64,000 nucleotides of DNA from Limnohabitans sp. (GTDB taxonomy: Bacteria > Pseudomonadota > Gammaproteobacteria > Burkholderiales > Burkholderiaceae_C): contig NZ_JAOASQ010000002.1 of the NCBI RefSeq assembly GCF_030158565.1, positions 30,914 to 94,913 on the forward strand, given 5' to 3'. Position 1 is the stretch's first letter; each line of letters starts with the position of its first letter. Positions 1-9,383 of the stretch are shown here, piece by piece. Below the pieces are notes generated by a model, which saw nothing but the letters and a program-made list of their open reading frames with translations, had not been told where the DNA came from and ran no database searches. Both the position numbers and the translations under genes were made by a program.

Positions 1-1706
1 TCGACCCCAGACGCAGCGAGACAGCCAAAATGGCGGACTTCCACTTGGCCGTCAAGCCCGGAACAGATGCGTGGTGTCTGTCAGCCTTGTCGGCCATCCT
101 GGTTCAAGAAAATTTGGTGGCCAAAGCCTGGCTGGATGAACACACCACCGGCTATGCAGCAGTGGAAGCCGCCATGAGAAAAATCAACGTCGCAGAGTAC
201 GCGAAGATTTGCGGCGTGGATGAATCGTTGCTGCGGTCTGCTGCACGACGAATTGCCAGTGCCCAAAGCGTGTCCATGATTGAAGACTTGGGTGTGCAAA
301 TGAGTTTGCATTCCACACTCAACAGTTACCTCAATCGCCTGGTCTGGCTGCTGACGGGCAATTATGCGAAGAAGGGGGCCAACAACGCGTTTGCGCCGCT
401 CCTCAACCTCTCGAACTCCACACGCAGCGCATCCAAAAATTCGAACTCGGGCAAGTCCGCAGCACCCCGAAAGTGGACGCACAGCCCCGTCACCCATTCC
501 AAGGTGATCATGGGATTGATTCCGTGCAACGTCATTCCAGACGAAATTTTGACGGAACACCCCAAGCGCTTTCGGGCGATGTTCATCGAAAGTGCCAACC
601 CTGTGCACTCATTGGCGGACAGTCAGCGCATGCGCCAAGCACTGCGTGCATTGGATTGCAGCGTGGTGATCGATGTGGCCATGACAGAAACCGCGCGGCA
701 AGCCGACTATGTTCTGCCCGCCAGCAGCCAATTTGAAAAGGCCGAGGCGACGTTTTTCAATTTGGAGTTTCCACGCAATGGATTCCATTTGCGCCATCCT
801 CATTTGCCGCCCAAGCCTGGCACGCTGACAGAGGCAGAAATCCATGCGCGATTGCTGGAGGCGATGGGCGAGTTGGACGAAACCAACTACAGCTTTTTGC
901 GCGGTGCAGCACGCCTGGGACGCACGGCGTTTGGCCTGGCCTTTGCTTGGAAATCGACGCGCGACAAAAAGGTCGCACGATATGCCCCTGTGGTGCTGTA
1001 CCGCACTTTGGGGCCTAGCCTGCCCGCCAACTTGGCACCAGCGGCCACCCTGTGGGGCATCAGCCAGATATACGTCCGCACACAAGCAGCCGCTGCCAAG
1101 GGGGCTGGATTTGGCGGCCCGCCTTTGATCGCAGGCAATCGCTTGTTTGACGCCATCTTGAACAGCCCATCGGGCGTCATCTTTGGCGTGAGCCAATACA
1201 GCGACAGCTGGGACGCCGTGAAATTACCCGACCACAAAATCAATCTGAACATCCAGGAGATGCTGGACGAGTTGGCAACGATTGACAGCAAACTGCCACA
1301 CCACAGACCAGACTACCCCTTCATCTTGTGCGCCGGTGAACGCCGGGCGGAGACAAGCCAAACAGCCATCCGAAATCCGGAATGGATGAAGAAAGGCGAC
1401 TTCAGCGTCATGCGCATTCACCCCGAAGACGCCGCCATGTTGGGATGCGCAGAGGGTGACTGGATCCAACTCAAAACGCCGCGTGGCAGCGCGAAAGCGC
1501 CCATTGAGTTGAGCGATGAATTACAGCGCGGCTATGTTTCCATGCCCAATGGACACGGCCTGGATTACCCCGGTGCCGATGGCATGTTGGCTCGCAGAGG
1601 GGTGTCCGTGAACGAACTCACCAACACCGCAGACCGCGACCCCTTTGCCGGAACGCCTTGGCACAAGTATGTGCCTGTTCATTTGGAACGACTTGCTCAA
1701 ATCTAG
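1..1706 (+). CDS. Molybdopterin-dependent oxidoreductase, C-terminal part (5' end outside window)
   Basis: Large-subunit fragment of the formate dehydrogenase/DMSO reductase superfamily, which binds a molybdopterin guanine dinucleotide cofactor. The reading frame is open from base 3: codons before the first ATG at 30 read DPRRSETAK, which runs into ADFHLAVKPGTDAW. That is the typical block of the molybdopterin-binding domain, so the ATG at 30 is internal and the N-terminal Fe-S region lies upstream of the window. The C-terminal part has the dinucleotide-binding beta-barrel (around VMRIHPEDAAMLGCAEGDWIQLKTPRG). The substrate cannot be told from this part. It is followed after 18 bases by a broken ferredoxin gene that may once have been its electron partner; that link is inference. 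Confidence 0.85.
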   Translation, partial: DPRRSETAKMADFHLAVKPGTDAWCLSALSAILVQENLVAKAWLDEHTTGYAAVEAAMRKINVAEYAKICGVDESLLRSAARRIASAQSVSMIEDLGVQMSLHSTLNSYLNRLVWLLTGNYAKKGANNAFAPLLNLSNSTRSASKNSNSGKSAAPRKWTHSPVTHSKVIMGLIPCNVIPDEILTEHPKRFRAMFIESANPVHSLADSQRMRQALRALDCSVVIDVAMTETARQADYVLPASSQFEKAEATFFNLEFPRNGFHLRHPHLPPKPGTLTEAEIHARLLEAMGELDETNYSFLRGAARLGRTAFGLAFAWKSTRDKKVARYAPVVLYRTLGPSLPANLAPAATLWGISQIYVRTQAAAAKGAGFGGPPLIAGNRLFDAILNSPSGVIFGVSQYSDSWDAVKLPDHKINLNIQEMLDELATIDSKLPHHRPDYPFILCAGERRAETSQTAIRNPEWMKKGDFSVMRIHPEDAAMLGCAEGDWIQLKTPRGSAKAPIELSDELQRGYVSMPNGHGLDYPGADGMLARRGVSVNELTNTADRDPFAGTPWHKYVPVHLERLAQI

Positions 1707-1724
1707 GGCAGTGCCGGACAGGCC

Positions 1725-1919
1725 ATGACCCATGTTGTGACAGAGAGCTGCATCCAATGCAAACACACCGACTGTGTGGATGTTTGCCCAGTGGGTTGCT
1801 TTGTGTAAGGCCCCAATTTTTTGGCCATTGATCCTGACGAATGCATCGATTGCGCGGAGTGCATACCTGAATGCCCTGTCAATGCGATCTATGCAGAGGA
1901 AGACCTTCCCGCTGACCAA
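1725..1919 (+). pseudogene. fdxA: Broken 7Fe ferredoxin gene (fdxA remnant)
   Basis: Starts [25 protein letters not shown], the N-terminus of FdxA-type ferredoxins carrying one 3Fe-4S and one 4Fe-4S cluster. Codon 28 is TAA (1806-1808), where the family normally has an acidic residue. The same frame then continues with [22 protein letters not shown] and the expected second cluster motif. Family similarity ends at about residue 65 (near 1919), where a C-terminal stretch of some 40 residues should follow; what follows is unrelated and runs towards the chrA 3' end. So there are two lesions: one nonsense change (GAA to TAA would need one base) and a 3' truncation. No frameshift is seen. A sequencing error could explain the stop but not the lost 3' end. 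Confidence 0.85.
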
Positions 1920-1976
1920 GGGCACATGCCATTTCGCTTGGCGCTCTGCACGCGTGAATTCCCATTGGGGTTCACA

Positions 1977-3320
1977 TCAATGCAGCGCCGCCAAGCCCCA
2001 GCCCATCACCAACCCCACCCCCGCACAAATCCCCAACACCTGCATCACGCTGCGCTGCTTGCCGATCAGCAGCCACGCCGCCAAAGCCGTGAGCGCCATG
2101 GCGCTGTAGTCGGGGCTTTGCGGCCAGCCTTGCGGCCACCAGGTGGCGTAGGCAAACACGCCGGCCAGGTGCAGCACCACGCCGATCACTGCAGCGGTGA
2201 TGGCTTGCAGGGGCCCAGCCAGGGTGGGCATGTGGCGCGTGGCTTCCACCAGCGGGCCACCTGCCAGGATGAAGACGAATGAGGGCAGGAAGGTGAACCA
2301 GGTCACCACACAGGCCGCTGCGATGCCGCCCAGCAAAGGGTTGCCCAAGAGGGCCTGGCTGTGCCCGCCGATGAAGCCCACAAAAGCCACCACAATGATC
2401 AGCGGCCCCGGTGTGGTCTCGCCCAAGGCCAGGCCGTCCATCATTTGCGTGGCCGTGAGCCAGCCATATTGCATGACGGCCGCTTGCGTCACAAAGGGCA
2501 GCACCGCATACGCACCACCAAAGGTCAGCAAGGCCGCTTGTGTGAAAAAGCCGCCCATCTGCGTGAGCGTGTGGGCGGTGCCCAGCAAGAGCGCGATGCC
2601 GCCCAGGCTCAGCGCCCACAGCCCTGCGCCCAGCATCAGGGCGCGCACTAAGCGTGCATGGCTGTAATGGGTGTGCGCGGGCTGCGGCGTGTCGTCGTCC
2701 AGCCAAGCGGGGGCGTCGGGTGCAGTGCTGCCTGCACCATGTGATGCCGCAGCCACGGGCCGATGGCGAGCCATGCCATAGCCCAACAAGGCCGCCGCCA
2801 AGATGATCCACGGAAAGGACAAGCCCCATAGCGTGCCCAGCAGCGATGCCGCTGCCAGCGCCCACAGCCATGGGGCTTTGAGCGTGCGCTTGGCCATGCG
2901 GTGCACGGCTTGCAGCACCAGCGCGGTCACGGCGGGCTTGAGGCCCCACAGCAGCGCTTGGCCCCAGGGGTGTTGGCCCCACACGGTGTAAGCCCAGCTC
3001 AGGCCAATCAACAGCACCAGACTGGGCAGCACAAACAGGGCCCCGGCTGCGATGCCGCCGCGTGTGCCGTGCATCAGCCAGCCGGTGTAGGTGGCCAGTT
3101 GCTGCGCTTCGGGGCCGGGCAGCAGCATGCAGTAGTGCAGCGCGTGCAGGTAACGCTTTTCTGAAATCCAGCGGCGGCGTACCACCAGCTCTTCATGCAT
3201 CAGCGCGATCTGGCCAGCTGGGCCGCCAAAGCTGACGCAGCCTAGCCAGAACCAGAATTTCAAAGCCTGCGCAAAGTTGACCGGGGCAGGGCGCTTGGCA
3301 TGGTGGAGGGTGTCGCTCAT
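1977..3320 (-). CDS. chrA: Chromate transporter ChrA, two-domain long form
   Basis: Inner-membrane chromate efflux protein of the CHR superfamily, 447 residues, the usual length of the fused two-domain form. The N-terminal half contains the signature [17 protein letters not shown] and the [15 protein letters not shown] block; the second half repeats the pattern with [12 protein letters not shown] and [17 protein letters not shown]. Many hydrophobic segments span the length, and a short His/Asp-rich linker lies near residues 190-215. ATG at 3320 overlaps by four bases the stop of the upstream small gene (ATGA), so the two are probably co-transcribed and translationally coupled. CHR proteins exchange or expel chromate; whether this one confers resistance cannot be told from sequence. 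Confidence 0.92.
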   Translation of the reverse strand: MSDTLHHAKRPAPVNFAQALKFWFWLGCVSFGGPAGQIALMHEELVVRRRWISEKRYLHALHYCMLLPGPEAQQLATYTGWLMHGTRGGIAAGALFVLPSLVLLIGLSWAYTVWGQHPWGQALLWGLKPAVTALVLQAVHRMAKRTLKAPWLWALAAASLLGTLWGLSFPWIILAAALLGYGMARHRPVAAASHGAGSTAPDAPAWLDDDTPQPAHTHYSHARLVRALMLGAGLWALSLGGIALLLGTAHTLTQMGGFFTQAALLTFGGAYAVLPFVTQAAVMQYGWLTATQMMDGLALGETTPGPLIIVVAFVGFIGGHSQALLGNPLLGGIAAACVVTWFTFLPSFVFILAGGPLVEATRHMPTLAGPLQAITAAVIGVVLHLAGVFAYATWWPQGWPQSPDYSAMALTALAAWLLIGKQRSVMQVLGICAGVGLVMGWGLAALH

Positions 3321-3700
3321 GGCACGTTCGCGTGTTCTCGCAGCGCTTGGGCAAAGGCCGGTGTGCCGCTCAGGCTCAAGCTCAGTTCCACGCGATCGCC
3401 TGGGCTAGGTGCGGGACGGATGTCGAGCGTTTGTTGTGCCGCTTGCCACTGGGTTTGGGCGGGCGTGCTGTTCGGGCTGTTGGGGTGGTGCAGTTGTATT
3501 TGCAAATCAAAGTCCCAGTCCGCTCCTTCGTCCAGAGGGCCAGGGCCTTGCGGGCCAAAGCGGCTGGCCCAGGCCAGCAGCTGCGCCACTTCGCGCAGCA
3601 AGGCCGCTGTGTGGCTGGCGGCGGGCTGGGCCAAGGCGTCCCAGCAGACCACGCCTTCGGTGTCTTCGCTGCAGTCGAATTCCAGATATTGCAATTCCAT
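3317..3700 (-). CDS. Small conserved-looking protein of unknown function paired with chrA
   Basis: 127 residues starting MELQYLEFDCSEDTEG. I chose the ATG at 3700 rather than the longer open frame because the extra upstream residues look non-coding and run into the divergent promoter region. The protein is acidic and soluble-looking, with no signal peptide, membrane segment or recognisable catalytic motif. Its stop overlaps the chrA start by four bases, so it is the first gene of a two-gene unit and may affect chrA expression or function. I do not recognise the family beyond its position next to chrA. Confidence 0.7.
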   Translation of the reverse strand: MELQYLEFDCSEDTEGVVCWDALAQPAASHTAALLREVAQLLAWASRFGPQGPGPLDEGADWDFDLQIQLHHPNSPNSTPAQTQWQAAQQTLDIRPAPSPGDRVELSLSLSGTPAFAQALREHANVP

Positions 3701-3817
3701 CGTGTTCTTTTCTTCCAGTCCGCTGATTGTCGCTGGGGGCTTGTGCTTGTCGCTTTGGATACAGGAATCGTCTGATTTGATGAAATCTTGAGCAAAAAAC
3801 AGGGATTCAAGGGTTTT

Positions 3818-3827
3818 CTGTATACAG
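3818..3827. promoter_or_regulatory. Candidate GntR operator (CTGTATACAG palindrome)
   Basis: A perfect 10-bp palindrome lies 49 bases before the GntR start codon, in the divergent gap between gntR and the chrA unit. FCD-type GntR repressors often bind TGTATACA-like palindromes, so autoregulation is likely but unproven. A half-like GGATACAG lies about 60 bases further left. Confidence 0.45.
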
Positions 3828-3876
3828 CCATGATGGTCTCGGTGGTTTAATCCATCGATCCCAAACACACCTGTTC

Positions 3877-4644
3877 ATGAGCACATCACCCGTTCGCACT
3901 GTGGATTCTGACTTGGCCGAAGAGGGCGGCTCGCAAGCCGTCAAGGCTCAGCAGCGCCTGCGCGAATGGATCTTGGCGGGCGAATTGCCTTCGGGTGCCC
4001 GCATTGCCGAGCTGGCGCTGGTGGAGCGCCTGGGCATGTCGCGCACACCCATCCGCGCTGCGCTGATGCACCTCAAACAAGAAGGTTTGCTCGAGCCCCT
4101 GCCCGGTGGCGGCTATGCGGTGCGCACTTTCTCCGAGCGCGAAGTGGCCGACGCGATCGAGCTGCGCGGCACGCTCGAAGGCCTGGCCGCACGCTTGGCG
4201 GCCGAGCGCGGTGTGCGCGCTGCTTTGATCAGCCAAGCCCGCGCCTGCTTGGACCAGATCGATGCGGTGCTGCAAGCGTCAGCCCTCAATGACAACACTT
4301 TTTCGGCCTATGTGGATTTGAACGGCCAGTTCCACAAGCAGTTGTCCGAGATGGCCGACAGCGCCGTGCTGGCTCGCGAGATCGAACGCGCATCGAGCTT
4401 GCCCTTTGCATCGGCATCAGGCTTCGTGGGCGTGCACGTGAACGACGCCCACGCCCGCGACACCTTGGTGGTGGCGCAGCACCAGCATCGGCAGGTGCTG
4501 GACGCCATCGAGCGGCGCGAAGCCGGCCGCGCCGAGGCTCTCATGCGAGAGCATTCGCGCATTGCGCGGCAAAACATGCAGGTCGCCTTGCGCGACCCCG
4601 CCGCATCGGGCACGCCCGGTGTGCAACTCATCAGACCTTCCTGA
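3877..4644 (+). CDS. GntR-family transcriptional regulator (FCD domain)
   Basis: 255 residues. An N-terminal winged helix-turn-helix (about residues 20-85, with ELALVERLGMSRTPIRAALMHLKQEGLL) is followed by an FCD ligand-binding domain with helical histidine/acidic positions (DLNGQFHKQL around 150). FCD regulators usually bind organic or aromatic acids and repress neighbouring catabolic operons. It is encoded just upstream of, and in the same direction as, the ABC transporter and vanillate demethylase genes, so it probably controls uptake and first attack on an aromatic acid. A VanR-like role responding to vanillate is plausible, since VanR is also GntR/FCD, but this is inference. Confidence 0.88.
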   Translation: MSTSPVRTVDSDLAEEGGSQAVKAQQRLREWILAGELPSGARIAELALVERLGMSRTPIRAALMHLKQEGLLEPLPGGGYAVRTFSEREVADAIELRGTLEGLAARLAAERGVRAALISQARACLDQIDAVLQASALNDNTFSAYVDLNGQFHKQLSEMADSAVLAREIERASSLPFASASGFVGVHVNDAHARDTLVVAQHQHRQVLDAIERREAGRAEALMREHSRIARQNMQVALRDPAASGTPGVQLIRPS

Positions 4645-4672
4645 TTTCAGATTTTTAACGAGGAGACAGAGC

Positions 4673-5839
4673 ATGCAAAAACGTCAATTTTTAAGCACCA
4701 TCGCTTGCGCCACCCTGGCTTTGACCGCTTCCACGGCCATGGCGCAGGACAAATTCAAGATCGGTTTGATCTTGCCCATGACCGGTCCGTTCGCCTCTAC
4801 CGGCAAACAGATCGAAGCCGCTGCGCGCTTGTACATGGCGCAAAACGGCGACATGGTGGCCGGTAAAAAAGTCGAGCTGATCGTCAAAGACGACACCAGC
4901 GCCGCCGATGTGACCAAGCGCTTGGCGCAAGAGATGGTGGTCAATGAAAAAGTCAGCGTGCTCGCGGGCTTTGGTTTGACCCCTTTGGCCTTTGCGACCG
5001 CCCCGATTGCCACGCAGTCCAAAACACCGATGGTGGTGATGGCCGCGGCCACCTCCAGCATCACACAGGCTTCGCCCTTCATTGTGCGCACCAGCTTCAC
5101 GCTGCCCCAGGCAGCGGTGGCCATTGCCGACTGGGCACCCAACAACGGCATCAAGAAAGTGGTGACCTTGGTGGCCGATTACGGTCCGGGCATCGATGCC
5201 GAGAAGTTCTTCAAAGACCGTTTGTTGTTCAACGGTGGCCAGGTTTTGGACACCTTGCGTGTGCCGATGCGCAATCCTGACTTTGCACCGTTTTTGCAAA
5301 AAGTGCGTGACCTGAAACCCGACGCTGTTTATGTGTTTGTGCCCTCTGGCGCAGGCGCTGCGCTGATGAAGCAGTTTTCCGAGCGCGGCCTGGACAAGGC
5401 CGGCATCAAGCTGATCGGCACCGGTGACATCACCGACGACGACATCTTGAACAGCATGGGCGACGCGGCCAATGGCGTGGTGACTTCGCACCACTACTCG
5501 GCCTCGCACAACTCACCCTTGAACAAGAAGTTTGTCGCTGCCTTTGAAAAAGCCAACAACGGCTTGCGCCCCAACTTCATGGCGGTGGGAGGCTATGACG
5601 GCATGCGCGTGATCTACGAAGCGGCCAAGGCCAGCAAGGGTGCAGGCGGCGAGGCTTTGCTCAATGCCATGAAGGGTCAGGTGTTTGAAAGCCCCCGTGG
5701 CCCGATGTTCATCGACGCGCAAACCCGTGACGTGGTGCACAACATCTACATCCGCAAAGTGGAGAAGGTGGGTGGCCAGCTCTACAACCAGGAATTCGCG
5801 ACCCTCAAGGACGTGAAAGATCCCGGCAAGACCAAGTAA
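4673..5839 (+). CDS. ABC transporter periplasmic substrate-binding protein (branched-chain/aromatic acid type)
   Basis: 388 residues with a signal peptide (MQKRQFLSTIACATLALTAS, probable cleavage after AMA at residue 23) and a type I periplasmic-binding fold of the LivJ/K family (KIGLILPMTGPFASTGKQIE). The ATG at 4673 was chosen because a ribosome binding site (aggag, 4661-4665) precedes it and a signal peptide begins there; the open frame extends upstream into gntR. It is the first gene of a liv-type cluster with two permeases and two ATPases. Given the downstream vanillate demethylase, the ligand may be an aromatic acid rather than an amino acid; this is inference from context. Confidence 0.9.
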   Translation: MQKRQFLSTIACATLALTASTAMAQDKFKIGLILPMTGPFASTGKQIEAAARLYMAQNGDMVAGKKVELIVKDDTSAADVTKRLAQEMVVNEKVSVLAGFGLTPLAFATAPIATQSKTPMVVMAAATSSITQASPFIVRTSFTLPQAAVAIADWAPNNGIKKVVTLVADYGPGIDAEKFFKDRLLFNGGQVLDTLRVPMRNPDFAPFLQKVRDLKPDAVYVFVPSGAGAALMKQFSERGLDKAGIKLIGTGDITDDDILNSMGDAANGVVTSHHYSASHNSPLNKKFVAAFEKANNGLRPNFMAVGGYDGMRVIYEAAKASKGAGGEALLNAMKGQVFESPRGPMFIDAQTRDVVHNIYIRKVEKVGGQLYNQEFATLKDVKDPGKTK

Positions 5840-5857
5840 TCCCGGTTTGATCTGGAG

Positions 5858-5930
5858 CTGGATTGCCACGCTTCGCTCGCAATGACGAAGAGTTTGTCAT
5901 TGCGAGGAGCGAAGCGACGTGGCAATCCAG
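5858..5930. repeat. Imperfect intergenic inverted repeat
   Basis: Arms read CTGGATTGCCACG...CTTCGCTCGCAATGAC and, on the other side, GTCATTGCGAGGAGCGAAGCG...GGCAATCCAG. It would form a long hairpin between the binding-protein gene and livH. Related hairpins are common dispersed repeats in bacteria. It may act as an attenuator that leaves the first transporter gene more highly expressed. Confidence 0.8.
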
Positions 5931-5988
5931 TGTCCATGCACCTCCGTCCGATTTTTGAAATGATCCTGCGAACCCCTGCCAGCGAACC

Positions 5989-6855
5989 ATGTTGACCATC
6001 CTCTTCGACGGCATCGCCTACGGCATGCTGCTTTTCATACTGGCTGTGGGCCTGTCCGTGACCATGGGCTTGATGAATTTCATCAACCTGGCGCACGGCG
6101 CGTTTGCCATGGCCGGGGGCTATTTGACGGTGGTGCTGATGCAGCGCTTTCAGGTGCCATTTCTCGTGTGCCTGCCTTTGGCCTTTGCCGCCACGGCCTT
6201 GCTGGGCGCGGTGATGGAGCACACGCTGTACCGCCACATGTACAAGAAGCCGCACCTGGATCAGGTGCTGTTTTCGATTGGCCTGGCCTTCATGTCGGTG
6301 TCGAGCGTCGATTACTTCATGGGCTCGCAGCAGCAGATCATGCAGTTGCCCGAATGGTTGCGGGGCCGCACTGAGCTGTTGGATGGGGCGCTGGGCATGG
6401 GCCACTACCGCCTGTTCATCATCGCCGTGTGTGCGGCGCTCACGGTGGGCCTGCAGTATGTGCTGGCCAAAACCCGCTTTGGCAGCCGCTTGCGCGCCAG
6501 TGTGGACGATGCGCGTGTGGCCGCTGGCTTGGGCATCCGCGTGAACCTGATTTTTGCCGCAACTTTTGCCATGGGCTCGGGCTTGGCCGGTTTGGGCGGG
6601 GCGCTGGGCGCTGAAGTGTTGGGCTTGGACCCAACCTTTCCGCTCAAGTTCATGGTGTACTTTTTGATCGTGGTCGCCGTGGGCGGCACCTCGTCGATCA
6701 CCGGGCCGCTGTGGGCGGCGCTGCTCTTGGGCATTGCCGATGTGGCGGGCAAGTACTACATGCCCAAGCTCGGTTCCTTCATCGTGTATTCGCTGATGAT
6801 CGCGATTTTGATCTGGCGTCCGCAAGGGCTGTTTGTGCGCAAGGGGGGCCGTTGA
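5989..6855 (+). CDS. livH: Branched-chain-type ABC transporter permease LivH
   Basis: 288-residue integral membrane permease. It begins MLTILFDGIAYGMLLFILAVGLSVTMGLMNFINLAHG, the hallmark of LivH proteins (NxAHG block), and has about eight hydrophobic segments. The cytoplasmic coupling region contains the DDARVAAGLGIRVN segment, and the C-terminus ends RPQGLFVRKGGR as in the family. The next permease gene starts one base after its stop codon. It forms the membrane channel with LivM. Confidence 0.92.
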   Translation: MLTILFDGIAYGMLLFILAVGLSVTMGLMNFINLAHGAFAMAGGYLTVVLMQRFQVPFLVCLPLAFAATALLGAVMEHTLYRHMYKKPHLDQVLFSIGLAFMSVSSVDYFMGSQQQIMQLPEWLRGRTELLDGALGMGHYRLFIIAVCAALTVGLQYVLAKTRFGSRLRASVDDARVAAGLGIRVNLIFAATFAMGSGLAGLGGALGAEVLGLDPTFPLKFMVYFLIVVAVGGTSSITGPLWAALLLGIADVAGKYYMPKLGSFIVYSLMIAILIWRPQGLFVRKGGR

Positions 6856-6856
6856 C

Positions 6857-7861
6857 ATGAAGACACTTTTGAACGCACACAGGGATGCCCGTACTCAACT
6901 TTTGTCCGCTGCACGCATGCGCGGCTGGGAGCCCTTGGTCTGGCTGGTGGCCTTTGCCATGCCTTTCGCATTTCCGGGTCATGCCCTCATCGTCAACGAG
7001 GTGGCCATCGTCGCCTTGTTTGCCGTGTCGCTCGACTTGGTGCTGGGTTACACCGGCATCGTGTCGCTGGGCCATGCGGCGTTTTTGGGCTTGGGCGCTT
7101 ACGCCTCGGCTTTGTTTGCCAAGCATGTGATGCCCGACCCGCTGGTGGGCCTGCTGTTTGGCATGGGTTGTGCCACGCTGTTGGGCGCGGCCTGTTCGCT
7201 CACCATCTTGCGCGGCACCGACCTGACGCGCCTGATGGTCACGCTGGGCATGGCGCTGATTTTGATGGAGCTGGCCAACAAGCTGGACTGGCTCACGGGC
7301 GGCTCGGACGGCCTGCAGGGCGTGATGATGGGGCCGGTGCTGGGCCGTTTTGAGTTTGATCTGTATGGGCAGACGGCCGCCTGGTATTCGCTCACCGTGC
7401 TGCTGATCCTGTTTGTGCTGGCGCGGCGCTGGGTGCATTCGCCCTGGGGCGCCACGCTCATGGCGGTGCGCGACAACCCGCTGCGTGCCATGGCGATTGG
7501 CATTCCGGTGCACAACCGTCTGGCGGTGGTCTACACCGTGGCGGCAGCTTTGGCCGGGGCCGCAGGCGCCTTGATGGCGCAAACCACTGGCTTTGCCTCG
7601 CTCGACGTGTTTGCTCTGGAGCGTTCGGCCGACGTGATGTTGATGCTGGTCATCGGCGGCGTGGGCTGGCTTTATGGCGGGGTGGTCGGTGCGGTGGTGT
7701 TCAAGCTGATGCACGACGTGATCTCGGGCATCACGCCGCAGTACTGGACGTTCTGGATTGGTTTGTTTTTGGTGGTGCTGGTCATGGTCGGGCGCGAGCG
7801 TTTGATTCGGCCTTGGCTGTGGTTTGGCCGCGCTGCGGATGAGAAAGGCGGTGCGCAATGA
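6857..7861 (+). CDS. livM: Branched-chain-type ABC transporter permease LivM
   Basis: 334 residues starting at ATG 6857; the slightly longer frame overlaps livH and is not needed. It is hydrophobic throughout, with the LivM signature LVLGYTGIVSLGHAAFLGLGAYASAL and the coupling stretch SPWGATLMAVRDNPLRAMAIGI. It pairs with LivH to form the pore. Its stop codon overlaps the livG start (ATGA), implying translational coupling within the operon. Confidence 0.92.
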   Translation: MKTLLNAHRDARTQLLSAARMRGWEPLVWLVAFAMPFAFPGHALIVNEVAIVALFAVSLDLVLGYTGIVSLGHAAFLGLGAYASALFAKHVMPDPLVGLLFGMGCATLLGAACSLTILRGTDLTRLMVTLGMALILMELANKLDWLTGGSDGLQGVMMGPVLGRFEFDLYGQTAAWYSLTVLLILFVLARRWVHSPWGATLMAVRDNPLRAMAIGIPVHNRLAVVYTVAAALAGAAGALMAQTTGFASLDVFALERSADVMLMLVIGGVGWLYGGVVGAVVFKLMHDVISGITPQYWTFWIGLFLVVLVMVGRERLIRPWLWFGRAADEKGGAQ

Positions 7862-8640
7862 ACCAAGCTGTCATGAATGCACCCGTTGTGCTGAAGGCCC
7901 AGGGCCTCGTCAAACAATTCGGCGGCATCACCGCCACCGACAACGTGAACCTTGAATTGCGCTTGGGCGCACGCCATGCGCTGATCGGCCCCAATGGCGC
8001 GGGCAAGACCACGCTCATCAATTTGTTCACAGGCGTCTTGCCACCCACATCGGGTCGCATTGAACTGCTGGGCGAAGACATCAGCCAGCTTGCGCCGCAC
8101 CAGCGGGTGCGCCGGGGCCTGGTGCGCACTTTCCAGATCAACCAGCTGTTTGCCAGCATGACGCCATTGCAGACGCTGGCCATGGTGGTCTCGCAGCAGC
8201 GCGGCCTGGGCGGGCGCTGGTGGTCGGTGCTGGGGCAAGACCAAGCCGTGGTCGAGCGCTGCGAAGCCTTGCTGGAGTTGTTCCGCCTGACCGAAGTGAT
8301 GCACCAGCGCACTGAGCATTTGGCCTATGGCAAACGCCGTTTGCTGGAGATGGCGATTGCGCTGGCTTGCGAGCCCAAGGTGCTGCTGCTGGACGAGCCG
8401 GTGGCCGGTGTGCCTGCGGGCGAGCGCGAAGAACTTTTGCAAACCGTGGCGGCGCTGCCCGCCGAAGTGTCCATCTTGCTGATCGAGCACGACATGGACC
8501 TGGTGTTTGAATTTGCCGACCGCATCACGGTGCTGGTCAACGGCGCGGTGCTGACCGAAGGCACACCCGAAGCGATTGCGGCCGACCCGCAGGTCAAGGC
8601 GGTGTACCTGGGGCATGGCGAGGAGGTGGCCCATGGCTGA
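7858..8640 (+). CDS. livG: ABC transporter ATP-binding protein LivG
   Basis: 260-residue nucleotide-binding subunit. Walker A is GPNGAGKTTL (about residues 42-51) and Walker B is KVLLLDEPVAGV. The expected signature region reads LAYGKRRLLEMAIAL rather than a canonical LSGGQ, as is frequent in LivG proteins. It couples ATP hydrolysis to transport by LivHM. It overlaps livF by eight bases. Confidence 0.92.
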   Translation: MNQAVMNAPVVLKAQGLVKQFGGITATDNVNLELRLGARHALIGPNGAGKTTLINLFTGVLPPTSGRIELLGEDISQLAPHQRVRRGLVRTFQINQLFASMTPLQTLAMVVSQQRGLGGRWWSVLGQDQAVVERCEALLELFRLTEVMHQRTEHLAYGKRRLLEMAIALACEPKVLLLDEPVAGVPAGEREELLQTVAALPAEVSILLIEHDMDLVFEFADRITVLVNGAVLTEGTPEAIAADPQVKAVYLGHGEEVAHG

Positions 8641-9364
8641 ATTGTTGAAGCTTGAAAACCTGAGTGCTGGTTACGGCGAAGCCGTGGTGCTGAACGACAT
8701 CAGCTTTTCGCTGGGTGAGGGCGAAACCCTGGCGCTGTTGGGCCGCAACGGCACGGGCAAAACCACGCTCATGGACACCTTGGCCGGTGCCACGCGCCAG
8801 CACGGCGGGCAGATCTTTTTGGGTGGTCAGCCGCTGCACAGCTTGCCCTCGCACGAGCGGGCAGCGGTCGGCATTGGCTGGGTGCCGCAAGAGCGCAATA
8901 TTTTCAAATCGCTCACCGTGCACGAAAACCTGACCGCCGTGGCGCGGTCCGGACGTGCAGGTCACACCAGCCGCCCCTGGACGCCCGAGCGGGTGTACGA
9001 GATGTTCCCGCGTCTGGCCGAGCGCAAGACCAACTTGGGCACACAGTTGTCGGGCGGCGAGCAGCAGATGCTGGCCGTGGGTCGGGCGCTGGTGCTCAAC
9101 CCGCGTTTGCTCTTGCTGGACGAACCACTCGAAGGTCTGGCCCCCATCATTGTGGAAGAGTTGCTGCACGCCATTGCCCGCGTCACCCGCGAAGAGGGCC
9201 TGTCGGCCATCATCGTGGAGCAGCACCCGCAAGCGATTTTGAAGATCAGCCACCGCGCGGTGGTGCTGGACCACGGCAATGTGGTCCACGCCAGCGATGC
9301 CCAGACGCTGCGCCACAACCCCGAATTGCTGGACAGCCTGTTGGGCGTGGCCCGCAAGCTTTGA
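8633..9364 (+). CDS. livF: ABC transporter ATP-binding protein LivF
   Basis: 243 residues from the ATG at 8633, which lies inside the livG 3' end; the longer open frame is out of family. Walker A is GRNGTGKTTLMDTL, the signature is LSGGEQQMLAVGRAL and Walker B is LLLLDEPLEGLAP, all as in LivF. It is the second ATPase of the transporter and is followed after 19 bases by the Rieske oxygenase gene, suggesting one transcript for uptake and first catabolic step. Confidence 0.93.
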   Translation: MAELLKLENLSAGYGEAVVLNDISFSLGEGETLALLGRNGTGKTTLMDTLAGATRQHGGQIFLGGQPLHSLPSHERAAVGIGWVPQERNIFKSLTVHENLTAVARSGRAGHTSRPWTPERVYEMFPRLAERKTNLGTQLSGGEQQMLAVGRALVLNPRLLLLDEPLEGLAPIIVEELLHAIARVTREEGLSAIIVEQHPQAILKISHRAVVLDHGNVVHASDAQTLRHNPELLDSLLGVARKL

Positions 9365-9383
9365 TTTGGAGAGAGAGGACAAC

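Noticed and set aside
1972..2982. 336-codon second minus-strand frame inside chrA
   Set aside because: Out of frame with the ChrA protein, low-complexity composition; a shadow of chrA.
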